Below, one piece after another: positions 22,565 to 34,400 of a DNA stretch of 64,000 bases. Under the pieces are notes generated by a model. It was not told the origin of the DNA and did not search any database. It saw only the letters and a program-made list of their open reading frames with translations. This DNA is from Rhodosorus marinus (Eukaryota > Rhodophyta > Stylonematophyceae > Stylonematales > Stylonemataceae), in contig JAMWBK010000010.1 of NCBI GenBank assembly GCA_029953675.1, positions 496,001 through 560,000 on the forward strand. The letters run 5' to 3'. Position numbers and translations under genes: made by a program. Every line of letters starts with the position of its first letter. Position 1 is the stretch's first letter.

Positions 22565-25481
22565 TTACAAATCTCGACAATGATCTGCAGTCTAAGTTAG
22601 TTCGTTAGTTTGTCAACGCAGCCTTTTCTGAGAGTCAACCTTTGCGAAGAATCTCCAGCTCGTTCCTGCCATACTGAGCTGCCAGCGCCAGAGGACGAAG
22701 AATCCTAACAAGCTGAGCTAATTGCGCCGATGGCGGTCTGCCTCCTAGGCCCTGGACAACCAACCCTCGAGAATTGATGAACTTGCAACGCCGTTCCAGA
22801 AAAAGACTAAAGAGTTGGGAGAAGCAGAGAGGGACTTTCTGATAAGGGCTTCGTTCACAGCATACTCAGCCGCGATGAAGGACGTACCTGATTTGAGAAA
22901 GCTCTTCTTTTGGAACAAATTGGCCAGGGATAGCAAGCGTATCTCTAATGATCTTTTTCCAGCACACCTCCGGCATCCTTGAAGACAACGAGATATGCAT
23001 ACCTCGAATGTTACGTGCTTCTGCAACGCCGAGCTCCCTCATTATGAGGTATAGCTCCTTCCATTTCAAGAAAGTTTCGACTCCCTTCGGCAGGCTCCCA
23101 TATTCTTTTACGAAATCAGCACTCACCTAACACGAAACGCGCGAAGAGTCAGGCTTGAGCTTTTGGTAGCCGGATAACCTGCGTAGATGAGTGTCAGGGT
23201 CATCGCATCTCACCAGGTCGAGTTCCTCGAAAGTCTGAGTCTGTAGGATTCTGGAGTTGGCGGCATCTCTCTCCACGTCGTTTGGAATGAAAGATGCGGG
23301 AATCGTTGGGGATGCCTTGGACAATAGAATTTGAGGGTCATCGGCATATGTATACCTACCCACAATCTTCCAGTCCGTGACAGACTCCCGCAGATATGTC
23401 ATGTATAGCTCTACTCCCACACCGGTGACAGTCCCGCTCTGCTCGATACCGTAAAGAGCACCTGCGCCGCGCAGCTCCAGATCTCTCTTGGCTAGTGCAA
23501 ATGATGAACCCAGCTCAGTGAACTCCTCCATTGCGAAAAGGCGGCGGAGAGCAGTGGCCCCGATGATCCCAGACGAGTCGTACATGAACACCGCGAACGC
23601 TTGCAGCTTGCTTCGCCCAACCCGCCCCCTGAGTTGATACAGCTGGGCTAGCCCAAACATGTCAGATCGATTAACAATGAGCGTGTTGACGCGTGGGATG
23701 TCGATTCCACTTTCGATGATGCTCGTGGAAAGTAGAATGTCCGCCTGCCCAGTGGCAAACTGGTGCATCTTTGCTTCAAGGTCCCCAACCTTGCTATGAG
23801 CCACAATTGCCGTTGACTCGGGAAAGCGTTCTTCCACCCAAGCCGAGAGCCTAGTCAAGTCCTTGATCCTGGGAGTGACAATGAAGACCTTCGACAACGA
23901 CTCGAAAGCCAACGTTCAGAGGATTGCTAATCGATTCTGTCCTTGGGAAAGCTCTGGCACTGCCTTGAGCTTACCTGGCCTTTACGATCGAGTTCGCGCT
24001 GAATTGATGTCTCGACGATTGGGTCCGATGAAGTCACAACGCTAGTCTCCACCGATTTCCGTAGCGGAGGAGGTGTGCTCATTAAACTCATGTCCCGCAC
24101 ACCAGAGATTCCCATGTACATCGTTCTCGGTATCGGTGTGGCAGAAAGCGTAAGGACGTCCAGCTGCTTTCGAATTCCTTTGAAGCTCTCCTTCTGTTCA
24201 ACCCCGAATCTCTGCTCCTCGTCAATGATCATCAGGCCAACATTTGGCATCTGCAGACAGGCCGAAAAACGAAGTTGTTTTAAAAAGAGTTGAACGCATT
24301 GCGCGAGCGATATCGACAGTTGCTTGGTATTGAAGCACCTTCTTTCCAAAAGACAAGACCCCGTGAGTTCCGATGATAATGTCTAATTCACCGGATACAG
24401 CACTCTCTTCGAAGATTTTCTTCTGCTCGTCGGGAACAAATCTCATGTGTACCCCAACGGAAACGCCGAATTCCTGCATTCGTTCAGTGAAATTCTTATA
24501 GTGTTGGTTCACTAGCACCGTGGTTGGTGCCAGGACAACCACCTGACATGACAGACCAACGTTTGCACTTTGAGATCGAGGTCGACCGGTCCTAGGCCTC
24601 CAGAACCTAGTGTACAGTGATGTGCACAGGTGCTTACCTGCTTCTTGTTCGCAACGGCAAGGAAAGCAGCGCGTAGGGCTACCTCAGTCTTGCCAAATCC
24701 TACATCGCCGCAGACGAGTCGGTCCATGGGGACTGATTTTTCGCACATGTCGCTCTAAACAAGCGAAAGGGAACTTTCAGCAACGCTCAGGGTGTCCTAT
24801 CAACTAGGTGTTCATGAACGTACCATGACATCCGAAATACAGCTCTGTTGATCCTCTGTAGGGGCGTACTCCCATTTTGCCTCGAACTCGTTCATGAGCT
24901 CGCGTTCTTCCATGTAGGGCTCCCTTGCTAGCTTGTCTCGGGTTGAGTATAACTTAATGAGATTTAGAGCCAGCCTGACCAAGCACAAGCCAGCGTTAGT
25001 TTGTGCTAGGAAGCTACACCGGTAATAGCTAGATGGGCACTCTTGCTACTTACGATTTCGCGGACGTGCGAGCTTTAGCAACTGTTCGGCTCCAGGCTGT
25101 TTTGTTCTCCATCATCGCGAGCTTGGGCTTTGGCTCGACTTCGCCGGGTTTAAAAAAGGATAGCGCTTCCTTCGTATCCTGAATGGGAATGTTAAGCAAA
25201 CCGTCACGGTACTGTACGACCGCATATTTCTCGCCATCCTCAACTGTCGTTCCGAGGAATTTACCCACTCCGTAGTCCTCATGAACGACAAAATCACGCG
25301 CCCTTATCTTCATTTTTCTGCCGTCTTCGTCGGGGCTCATCTTCCTCACTTGGGACCCAGTGGAAGTTGAGGTCATGCAGACCAACCCCCCCTGCCGTCT
25401 ACATACGCGGGGTTTCGGGAAATGTCCGCCAGTCGCACGCGTAACGCAACCTGCGTGAGCGAAACCAACTGTCGCAGCCAT
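22565..25481 (-). CDS. MFD: Bacterial-type transcription-repair coupling factor Mfd, plastid form, 768 aa
   Basis: Nine minus-strand exons are 25481-25054, 24974-24824, 24754-24638, 24542-24339, 24250-23975, 23888-23179, 23121-22888, 22806-22640 and 22584-22565. They sum to 769 codons. A leader of about 50 residues ([11 protein letters not shown], Arg-rich) fits a plastid transit peptide. The CarD-like RNA-polymerase-interaction domain follows ([13 protein letters not shown]...). The RecG-like translocase has GDVGFGKTE (Walker A), [17 protein letters not shown] (motif II), [23 protein letters not shown] and QLRGRVGRS. Mfd uses ATP to push stalled polymerase off DNA; here the target would be the plastid bacterial-type polymerase. 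The N-terminal UvrB-like, UvrA-binding module of bacterial Mfd is absent. The C-terminal TRD-like region is kept ([15 protein letters not shown]). The last 20-nt exon is the least certain. Confidence 0.92.
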
Positions 25482-27104
25482 GAAATCCAAGAAAATCCCA
25501 CCGCGAAAAGACAGCTTCTTCACAACAAAAAGGGCGCTCTCATTGTCAGCAGAGTTGTCAAAACCAAAGAATCGACGCGGCACGACTCGACGTTAAAGAG
25601 CTCCGGGTCGTTCCAAAGAAGCACCTTTGGCTGACCAACTCGCCTGTCCTAATCACGTACAAATAAATTACTAAAACTACAGATTTGCCACGACTAAGCA
25701 AAGCCCTCCTCCTTCATCACCGCCGAATGTCAGAAGGCGATGTTCATTTTTCAGCGGAATTCTCGGAAGCGAATTTTCCTTCAAGACTTTTTCGGCGACC
25801 GTTCGCTCTGAGAAGAAAGACAGCTGTCGTTGAAGCAGACGTAGAACGCTGGGCTTCGAAAAACGCTAAGAAATTTGTTGCCACTGTCGTCCTACGTCAA
25901 GGACTGACGTGAAGAACTTCTCCGCGGAAGAATGTATCTCCTTTCATAGTGCGTCGGAGGTCCGGGGAGTTTTACGTCAGCGCTGTGACAGCAGTTGAAA
26001 GCAGGGATGGGCGGGTGACCATGCTACTTCTGAGAAGAGAAAAAGCTGACATGGAGAACGAGTCCGGAGAACGAAGCGGGTTGTACAAGGAGGTCACTAC
26101 AATGAAAGAGCATCTCATGGACGATACAATCTCCAGCCCGCAATCTCGCAGTCAAGACTTGCCGCCAAACCCTTCAACCAGCCAATCCGGAAGTGAATAT
26201 ATTGTCGATAGAATGTGTGCTCTACCAATTGCTAGTTGCAATGTCAGTCAACACCTAACAGAGACTACGTTCGCCGCCGGCCTGAGGTTACCAGAGGTGC
26301 TTGTCGAGAGATCTTTGCGCAACTCGCTTTTTCAGTTTATTTCTCTGATTTTTTGAAAGTCAACTGCTTCCGACAAGGCTGGTTCCTGTAGGAGTTGCCA
26401 CGACCAGGCGCTGGATCACGTCGGCGTCAGTGCAGCAAGACGTGTATCAACGTTCAAAGCTGGCATACATGCGGACCGAGAACACAATTGATCCTCTTCT
26501 ATCAAGAAAGGGATGGCTCTTGCTTACTACAAAACAAGTGCATTTGTCAGAGACTATACTCCGAGAGCACTAAACTACCCGACAGACGCATGTCACACGC
26601 TTCAAACAACAATGCGCCGTTCCTTCGCCACAAAGCTCAGAGCCGTGTACAGACCGGAAAGTGCAGCCTAGCCCTCACGGAAGCATTCTTTATGCCAAGC
26701 AGCTCTCTCATCCTCAAGAACCACGAACGACTCAATCACAGGCGAGACGATTCGATCTGACACTTGTCTGGATCCAAGACGGCTGACATATACGCTTCTT
26801 CAAATTAATTAGAAAACCAATTTTCCCTTCTGGAGGGGAGTTTTCATTCAGCAGGACATCAGACTCCATAAATCTCGTGAACAGCAAGGGGTCGGGCTTG
26901 TGGATCAGATATGTTTGTCATCAAATATATTTCGTATTATTAGATTTTGTAGCAATATGTGAGAAACGACGGGGTGTGACTTGTTACTATTTGGGCACTA
27001 TTGAAAAGTCGTCGGAAAATGAATGCATCTTTGGGGGGGGAGAGCAATGGTAGAGGTGAGGATTGGGGTGGGGGGCGGGGGGGGAGGTTGGACTCAGGTT
27101 CTGT
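25482..27104. other. Gene-free stretch, 1.6 kb
   Basis: Open frames at 25.7-26.8 kb on the plus strand have no recognisable motif or convincing splice chain. A G-rich tract (about 27.03-27.08 kb) precedes the lyase gene. Confidence 0.35.
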
Positions 27105-28061
27105 ATGAGATCTGAATGGCATAGGTGTAGTTCATCAAAACGTTTTAAGGAGTGGTGGAGAATCTGTGAGAACATGCTTCGGCTTCGGTCGCTGTTGTTC
27201 TCACCTGGCAATGTGCCGAAAATGTTGTCCCGACTGGAAACGGTTGCTGAGGCGGACGCGTTTGTCCCGGACCTAGAGGATTCCGTACCTAAGTCTGAGA
27301 AGGCTGCCGCGCGAGTAGCAGTGGGTAGTTGGCTAGAGAGAATTGGTGAGGAGCGTCTGAAGGGTAATGTTCGATCCCATCTTGTACCTCGAGTGAACTC
27401 ACTCAGGTCTGGTCTGTTCGAAGAAGACCTAGAGGCTGTTATTGCTCCCGGAGTGGACGCTGTCACGGTAGGAAAGGTTGATGATGCGAAAGATGTGTTG
27501 GAAATCGCCCATGCCATGACGGAAGTCGAGAGAGTAAAAGGAATCGAGCGTGGAACGGTTAAACTTGTTCCCTGGTTAGAAACCGCTCTAGGGATCGTCA
27601 ATGCTTTTCAGATATGCTCCGCTCACAGCAGAGTAGGTGGTGTGGCCTTCGGCGGGGAGGACTTCAAGACTGATATGGGAATTGGCCATAGCAACTTTGC
27701 GGCGGAGTTCCTTTTTCCTAGGCGCGTGATCTCCCTGTGTGCTAGAGCCGCCCGGGTTGCTGCTTTCGACACGCCGTGGACGGTTTTCAAGGATCAGGAA
27801 GGACATGCGAAGGACTGCGAATACGTTTCACAGCTTGGTTTCACAGGAAGGTTCTGTATCCACCCTGACGGTGTGGGAACGGTCAATACAGCATTCACCC
27901 CAAGCCCTGAGTCCGTAGCTCGAGCAACGGGAATTATTAAGGCCTATGAGCAGGCGGAGTCTCTTCACCAGAGGGGTTCAGTCAACTTTGAGGGAGAAAG
28001 CGTTGACTTTCCCGTCTACGAACGTGCGAAGGCTCTCGTTGAAAAGGCCTCGCGAACATGA
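27105..28061 (+). CDS. CitE/CLYBL-like HpcH/HpaI aldolase-family lyase, 318 aa
   Basis: A single exon encodes a protein of the citrate lyase beta / malyl-CoA lyase family, which cleaves or hydrolyses acyl-CoA thioesters such as malyl- or citramalyl-CoA using Mg2+. Visible hallmarks are the N-terminal LRSLLFSPGN, VPDLEDSVP (metal-site region), LVPWLETALGI, the Mg2+-binding GGEDFKTDMG and FCIHPDGVGTVN followed by FTPSPE. The ATG at 27105 adds 23 Arg/Lys/Ser/Trp-containing residues before the second Met (27174), which begins the family core. That extension could be a mitochondrial presequence, as in animal CLYBL. The substrate cannot be read from the sequence. The gene has no introns, unlike most neighbours. 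Confidence 0.92.
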   Translation: MRSEWHRCSSSKRFKEWWRICENMLRLRSLLFSPGNVPKMLSRLETVAEADAFVPDLEDSVPKSEKAAARVAVGSWLERIGEERLKGNVRSHLVPRVNSLRSGLFEEDLEAVIAPGVDAVTVGKVDDAKDVLEIAHAMTEVERVKGIERGTVKLVPWLETALGIVNAFQICSAHSRVGGVAFGGEDFKTDMGIGHSNFAAEFLFPRRVISLCARAARVAAFDTPWTVFKDQEGHAKDCEYVSQLGFTGRFCIHPDGVGTVNTAFTPSPESVARATGIIKAYEQAESLHQRGSVNFEGESVDFPVYERAKALVEKASRT

Positions 28062-29452
28062 TCTAACGCGGGGTTGGTGTTTCTGTGTACTTCAGTGAAA
28101 CCTCAGAGCGCTGACAGGCTGTTTTCGGGGGCAGGGAAGGGTCCCTTGTCCTTGCCTTAGGCTGTGCTCCGAGCTGCAGAAGAGCTGTGCTCAAGCGAGA
28201 AGCTTAGCATGCCGTGCTTTTGGAGAACAAACATTTTGATAGACAGATTTAATGTGAAGAGCACCCTCCAACTTTGTATTCAAGTCAGTGCTGATTAGTA
28301 AGCTGCAATCGGACAGCAGCAATACAGGAAGAAGAAGTTTGGATGTGAACCCGAGCAGCGCGCTGAAGCCGACGTTTCGATCAGGATCGGAACTGACTTC
28401 CTGCTAGGGAAAATTTGGCGTCCGTGGCAGTCTAACTCCAGTTTGAACATCAAAGAATCGATAAACTGGTATTTAGCAATGCTTCTCTCGTATCCGACGC
28501 ACCCGAGGAAAGCCCCAGGAACTCAAAGAGCTGGCTCCTCAAACCAATTTCCTCTAGGGTCACGCTTTCAAGGGCAGAGGTTGGGGGACTTGAAGCACAG
28601 CGGCCAAGTCGTATGGAGTCCTTTCGAAGAACCTGGTACTACAAAAGCTTTGCTTCCCCTGGGTAGCTGACAGAATTCCTCTCGGGTTCCATTGTAAGGC
28701 CTAGGGTTTAATCAGGCTAGCAAGATCCATGCGTTCCAGTATCAGGACGAAACCTACACGCCGCTAAAGTGTGCTGCCCCTGGTCACCAAAGCGCAAGGT
28801 CGTCGCAAACCCCAGCCAAGACTAATCCACGTGTTACCCATCATCAAAATCTACCTGATCCAGAACCGTAGTACTCTAAAAACATCTAAAAGAAGGCTAC
28901 ATAAAGTTAACAGGACGTAAAAATACTATAAAAGCATATATTCTGGTTAGTGACGTACTTTTAGGACTTTTAGTGTCCACTACTAGCACGAAAATCCGAA
29001 AAAAACCTCGCCACCAAGATAGCGATTATTTTAAACTGAAATTCAATAGGAAGGTGCACGAGATCCCTTGCGCCCTCACCGATCCAATTTGTTTTATGAA
29101 TTTTCGCAAACTGAGCTAAAAAATCTGCTTCAAAATTGGGGCCTTGCATCAATGGCCTGACACACGGCCCGGAAAATTGTTCTATATTTCATAATCCAGG
29201 TCGTTCGTCAGGTCGAAGACCTTTTCGATAGAGGAAATCAAGTGAGATTTAAATGTCATATCAATTATCAGTCATTTTATCCATCCTATACGGTTTATTT
29301 TATTATGTTTTGATACAAACGTTATAATAGACTGGATATGGTATGACTCTTAGAATTAATTATAGGCGTGGAAATTTTGATTGGATTTATTTTTCTGGCG
29401 GTGAAGTAGTAGTACTTAAAGGGACTGGTCGCCGATCCCTAGGGTGGTGATC
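28062..29452. other. Gene-free stretch, 1.4 kb
   Basis: No exon, RNA gene or repeat is recognised. The 28.85-29.4 kb part is AT-rich. Confidence 0.4.
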
Positions 29453-29975
29453 ATGATGGGCGAGGGCTTTGTGGGGTTGGAGATGAGTACGGTGGTTTTG
29501 AGGTGTGCAAGCAATGAGGTTGGGAGACTAGTGAAAGCTAGAATTCGAAGGTTAGCTGTTTTCTGTTCTTTGGCTGTGCAGGGTTGTGGATATACATATG
29601 GAGGGTTTTGTTGGAGTGTTTACTGGCATCGGGGGGACGAAAACGGTGGGGCGGGTTGTGTGTAGAGTTCACAGAGGAAATGGGCAGCGTGTAAAGATTG
29701 TGGATTCCAAGGGAGTGGATAAGATGAGGATCGCTGATAAGAGCCTCTTGTCATCCGCGAAGTCCTTCTTCGATGACTACGAAGAGACACCGAAGGACGG
29801 GGGAGACCTGGACGTCTTCCCCTGTGGGGAAACGGGCTCGCAAAAGGACGCCTGTTATTTAACACAGAGCGGTATGGTGTTCAAAATGGAGTTGAGCGAT
29901 AAGCCCAAAACCGAACTCATCGAGTTGGGGGGGAAAAGCACAATCGAGCGTATGAACGAAATCGCAAACTCCTAG
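29453..29975 (+). CDS. Orphan 163-aa protein
   Basis: Two exons (29453-29550, 29582-29975) are joined in phase 2 by a very short 31-bp GTTAGC...GTGCAG intron. Without that splice, translation can start within exon 2 at one of the Met codons there. Exon 1 has few acidic residues and reads like a targeting leader (MMGEGFVGLEM, then Arg/Val-rich). The body is hydrophilic with DSKGVDKMRIADKSLLSS, FFDDYEETPKDGGDLDVF and two Cys. It ends STIERMNEIANS. No transmembrane segment or known motif is seen. Amino-acid composition and steady codon use argue for a real gene; the function is unknown. The 31-bp intron would be unusually small, so the first exon deserves transcript support. Confidence 0.55.
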
Positions 29976-31496
29976 CGTTCAGATTGTGCGCTCGCAATCT
30001 CCCCGGAGTATTGCAGAAGGAGATATGCTTATATATCAAATTTTCTGTACAGCTACAAACACACGTGATAGGAACAAGACACTACCTCGCCACTAGTCAA
30101 GATTCCGCCGGTCGGTGAATAAAAGAAGACGGATATTTCAACTGAGCAAAGCGAACTAACACTACGCTGATCCCAGAAAATGCGACAACCGAACGGCAAG
30201 GCGGTGTCCCAGTGATTCTGAACTCCGGCGTTAGTCGCTTGTCCGTAGGGTCCACTAGCGGAGAACCTGAAACATCATATCTCAGCGTTTTCCTAGGAGC
30301 CTAACACTTCGTCTCCGTGAAAGCTGCTGCACGACTTCTCGGCCACCTTCCGTGTTCAGAAACGGTCTGACGCACCTAGTGGAAACCGATATACCTCGAT
30401 CGCGCTCAGCTTAAAAGGAATTCGGCACAGATTCGCGCTTCTTTTTCTACTACCCTTGTTCGTCCCATTCGCCAGATCCCGTACATCGAGCTGATAGTTG
30501 CCAAGAAATTAACAACGGGAGAAGCTCATACCCCTAGGCGCGCTCGTACCCCCGTAACATCTACAATCTCGGCAGCGCAGGGACCTCCACACCCCCCCTC
30601 CACGGTCAAAGGAGACAAGCAATCGCAGAACCACCACCCCAACAACACACCCCGCTACTCGTGTCCCAAAAGTCCACAGGTCTGCAGACGCCATATGCTT
30701 GCACATCTACCATGATTCAGTAATACAAAGATCTTTATTCTGGCGTTACTCTCTCCGCGCTGCTTTACAACACTAAAGCCTACTTGGCAAGCTCTCAAGT
30801 AGATACTTAACAAGCACCACCCTGCCCTCAAACCCTCCGCCCACCTACACTAGAAGACAAAAAGTATTCTCATTGGAGAGAAAAAACCTACTAGATTGAA
30901 ACTCAATCAGTTAATGCCAAAATATTTCCAAAACATAAACAAAATATTGATTGAATACAGTCAAATAATTCGAACTGTTGGATATATTGAGATATGAGAA
31001 AAATTTAAGTTGATGTGCTTTCATGTTAGTGTTACTTCACTTTGCATATCGTGACTTTGGGCTGCTGGGGTTGAAGCTGTTGAAAGGGTGGAGAGAACGG
31101 AACTTAGGTATTTTTTATTTTCTTCGTTTACATGGGATCTCATTGTTCTTAGTTTAAGCAGAGCGCGTTCTTCGTATTGTCTCGTGGCTGAGGTCCATAT
31201 CTATATATGTATGTTTATTTATTTTTTGTGGATTTGTTGAATGTCGGGTTCTGGTGGCAACGGTTTGCGGGAAGTAGGTAGTGCCCTGTTGAAAGCTTTT
31301 TAGCTTGTGTTTTTTTTTTTTTTTGCTGTTTGTAGTTTAGGAGAGGTTATGGTCTTTCTGAACCGCGAGATTGTGAGTTGTTAGAGGGGTTTCCTTGAGA
31401 TTCTCACCCGAGGGTCTGATGCTCCAGGTTGACTCTGCTTGTGTATCTAAGTGAGTTTATTTATACGTAGTAAACATCTTTGTAATCTTCGCAAAG
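29976..31496. other. Gene-free stretch upstream of BLTP2 gene
   Basis: No exon is recognised. The last 500 bp are T/G-rich with an 18-nt T run (about 31307-31324), probably leader or promoter of the large gene. Confidence 0.4.
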
Positions 31497-34400
31497 ATGC
31501 TGGAGTTGATCCTTCTCCCTGCGGTTGTCGTCGTGTGTTCGGTGATTGTCAACCTTCTCCTTCTCCGATTTGCGTGGATACCCCTGCTGCTGCGACGACT
31601 CGGAATTCGGCGAAATACGAACAACCAAGGAGAAGTTTTGCTTCAGGTTCCACCCCGAAAGTTCATTCAGGAGGAGTTTTTTATCCATTTGGTTTGGAAC
31701 AGCAAGAACAGGCAGCGCGTGGAGGAGTTGCGAGGGATTTACGGAGATGACGCAACCGATCTTGTTCCGAAGAAAGCTCATAGAAAGTGGCTCACTGTGA
31801 AAGTTTATAATTTGGTGATTTCAACGGATGAGCTGGGCAAGGAGGGAGGTTCTCGCGGCAACCAAAAAACGTATCGGAGTGGCCACAACTCCAAAGCGGA
31901 AGCTCCCTTCTATCAGAAATCCATGTTGCGGAGGCTAGTCTCTTACCTGGTTGGTCTAGGAGTGAACATATCTATATATTTGGCTGTGGATTTCATAAGG
32001 AAAGTGGATTTTACAATCAGCGACGTCAAGATCCTGAGATCCGGAAAGCGACCTTTGCGAGTTCAGGCTGATGAAGTGTTTTTCTGTGGATACAAGCACC
32101 GCCTCACTTCGACGAACCTTCACCTAGGTATGGGTTCGTTACAAGCAACGGTCGAAAACGCGTTCGGGAAGAAATCGGTTGTGGGCAAAATCGACAAGGG
32201 AATTTGCCTTTCTGTTCATATACCCGTCAGGGCAAGAACGCTACTCCTTGGACAATGGCTCGGTGTGAAGGATGATATCATAACGAAAATGGCGACCCCG
32301 CATGTTGCCATCGATGTTCTTGGTCAAACAGTTCTTGAAATGAAGCACGTAATGACTGACGGGCGCCCTGGAACAAATCAAGCCCTATTACCGATTCCAA
32401 CTTACGAACAAGAGTTCAACGTCCTCCCCGAAGTTTCCACGCAGGTGGCTATCAGTGCGGCGGAAATCTCTGGACAGCTATTGAGCTCCGATAGAGAAAG
32501 AGGGGTTTTGCTGCAAGTCAGCGATCCGCTTGCATTTTTTGCGAATGTTTCACGGGAACGAGAGAGCAGCAAGCACTTCATAGTAAACCTGGGCAAAATG
32601 AAGCTGCGTTCTGTACAACACGATGTCGATGAAAAGGTTTGCGGAGTCTTATGCTCAAATGACAGCGAGTCCGCCGATTACAAGCACGCAACCGAGTGGA
32701 TCATTGAGCGCAAGCCGGACATCTTTCTGGAGAGCCGCGGATTGGGATTGAGCATGTCGGACTTTTCCGATTGCAGAGCTGTGAAAATGTTCACAGATGG
32801 CCTTTTCTTAGCTTCAGAACCCAAGGGGAACGCTGAGGTTATCGCAGCAGTTCGAGATTACGTTGAGGGCAGAATCTCTGAAGACTGTGAGAATGATCTG
32901 GATGAGAGTGAATCGAATGAGAGCGTAGTGGCCCGAAAAAATCCGAAGAGTCTCGAGATTCGCGTGGACATGAAGAATTCATCCATTTTCCTCGTGAACA
33001 AGGAAGTGAAGGGATTCGCAGAGACGAGAGCTTTTGCTCTCAGTTTCGCTAGTACAGCTGGTAGGATGAAGAGTTGAGTCTAACTGGAACTTGTGGTCAG
33101 GAGCTAACGACCGCTTCTTTGGTCCGTTGCTTGGTAGGTACCGTGTTCGAGAAGACCGCTACGGGTCCAATGAACGGGTGCCTGAGGCTTTTGGAACTTA
33201 ACAATATTCACTTTCCAAACGGGCCATTCACGAAGAACATCATATCTGAGGAGTTTGGTTTTGACTTGACCCCTGAAAGTGCCGAGAAGAAGTGGGGCTT
33301 TAAATTGAAAGGCACTCGCGTTCGATGGGATCCCGACTGGCAGGATTTCTTTGACAACGCGAAGGCAATCGTGCAGCCCCTCCTTGATCTAAGACCAAAG
33401 AAGACTGGAGCAAAGAACCCCGAGGTGGAATCTGATGGTAAGAATCGGATGGCGACAAAGAACCATGAATACTCAGATCTACATCTAGGATTTGAAAGAA
33501 TAGCTAACGCTCAACCTCACCTGTTTTCAGGAGCTCAAACTTCTAGCCTCAATGGTAGGAGCCCATCGAGTGATCCGCACGAAGCATCCGAGCCACAGTT
33601 CAGCTTCCGGAATGACGTCCGCTTCTACGTGGATGATCTCTTCGTCGAGGTCCAGTTTCCTGACGGTCCGCAGGCAGCGGTTCACGTCGGATTTGGAAAC
33701 GACTTCTGCCTGAGTGACCTCTACTTCAGTGGCCGAGATCTCTACTGGATTGTGTTGAACAAACGCGTAGCATACGCGAAAGAGTGGAAGATGGGCAACT
33801 TCAATATCATGTTTAAATGGCCTGTGAAAACAATAGACCTTAGCCTCTGGCAAACCAGATTTTTCATGCCGGTCCACGACTATCACTATGGGAACAGGTG
33901 GGGAGATTTCTGGATTCGGCTTAGGTCATACTTGCGAGGCAGAAGGGAACTTCGAAATCCCGGCTTTGTCCCGCGCCAGAAACAGTGAGTTGAATGCACG
34001 AGGCAGCAGCTGGGCGAACAACAAGCGCTCCTTACTGACGCCATACTTTCTGGACCTACCAGGTTCCCGGACTTGAAAATTAACGGCTGGGACGTGGAGG
34101 TGGAGCTTCATGATCATCCGCTGAACGGATTTCTGCTTCGTCGGCTTCCCTTGTGGAGAGACGAGGCTATTCAGAGAAATGAAAGGCGAATGGCGTTCGA
34201 CGAAAGGATATATGAATTACCTACCCGAGCACAAGATGTTGCGTTCGCTGAGCTTATGAAGCTTAATTCTGCTTCGTATATTCGGCGAGTCAAGGCGCTC
34301 ATGCAAAGGGAGGAGGCGACTAAAGTCAGATCGGCACCGCATTATCCCTACGTTATCAACCCTCCAGTGGCTACGCTTGAGGTTGGAATGATCCAGTTCA

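Noticed and set aside
22368-22575. Alternative hydrophobic last exon of Mfd reaching 22368 and overlapping the HhH-like gene
   Set aside because: It would add an unexpected hydrophobic tail to a soluble motor; the CAG|AT acceptor gives an earlier stop at 22565 and a length typical of the family. Not excluded without cDNA.
24317-24338. GC-AG intron in Mfd between exons 4 and 5 (donor CAA|GCAACT)
   Set aside because: The nearby GT donor (AAG|GTGCTT) gives a join with exactly the spacing seen in Mfd proteins, so the GC donor would insert five extra residues.
25685-26760. Chain of open frames upstream of Mfd
   Set aside because: No splice chain, motif or compositional bias supports a gene; left as intergenic.
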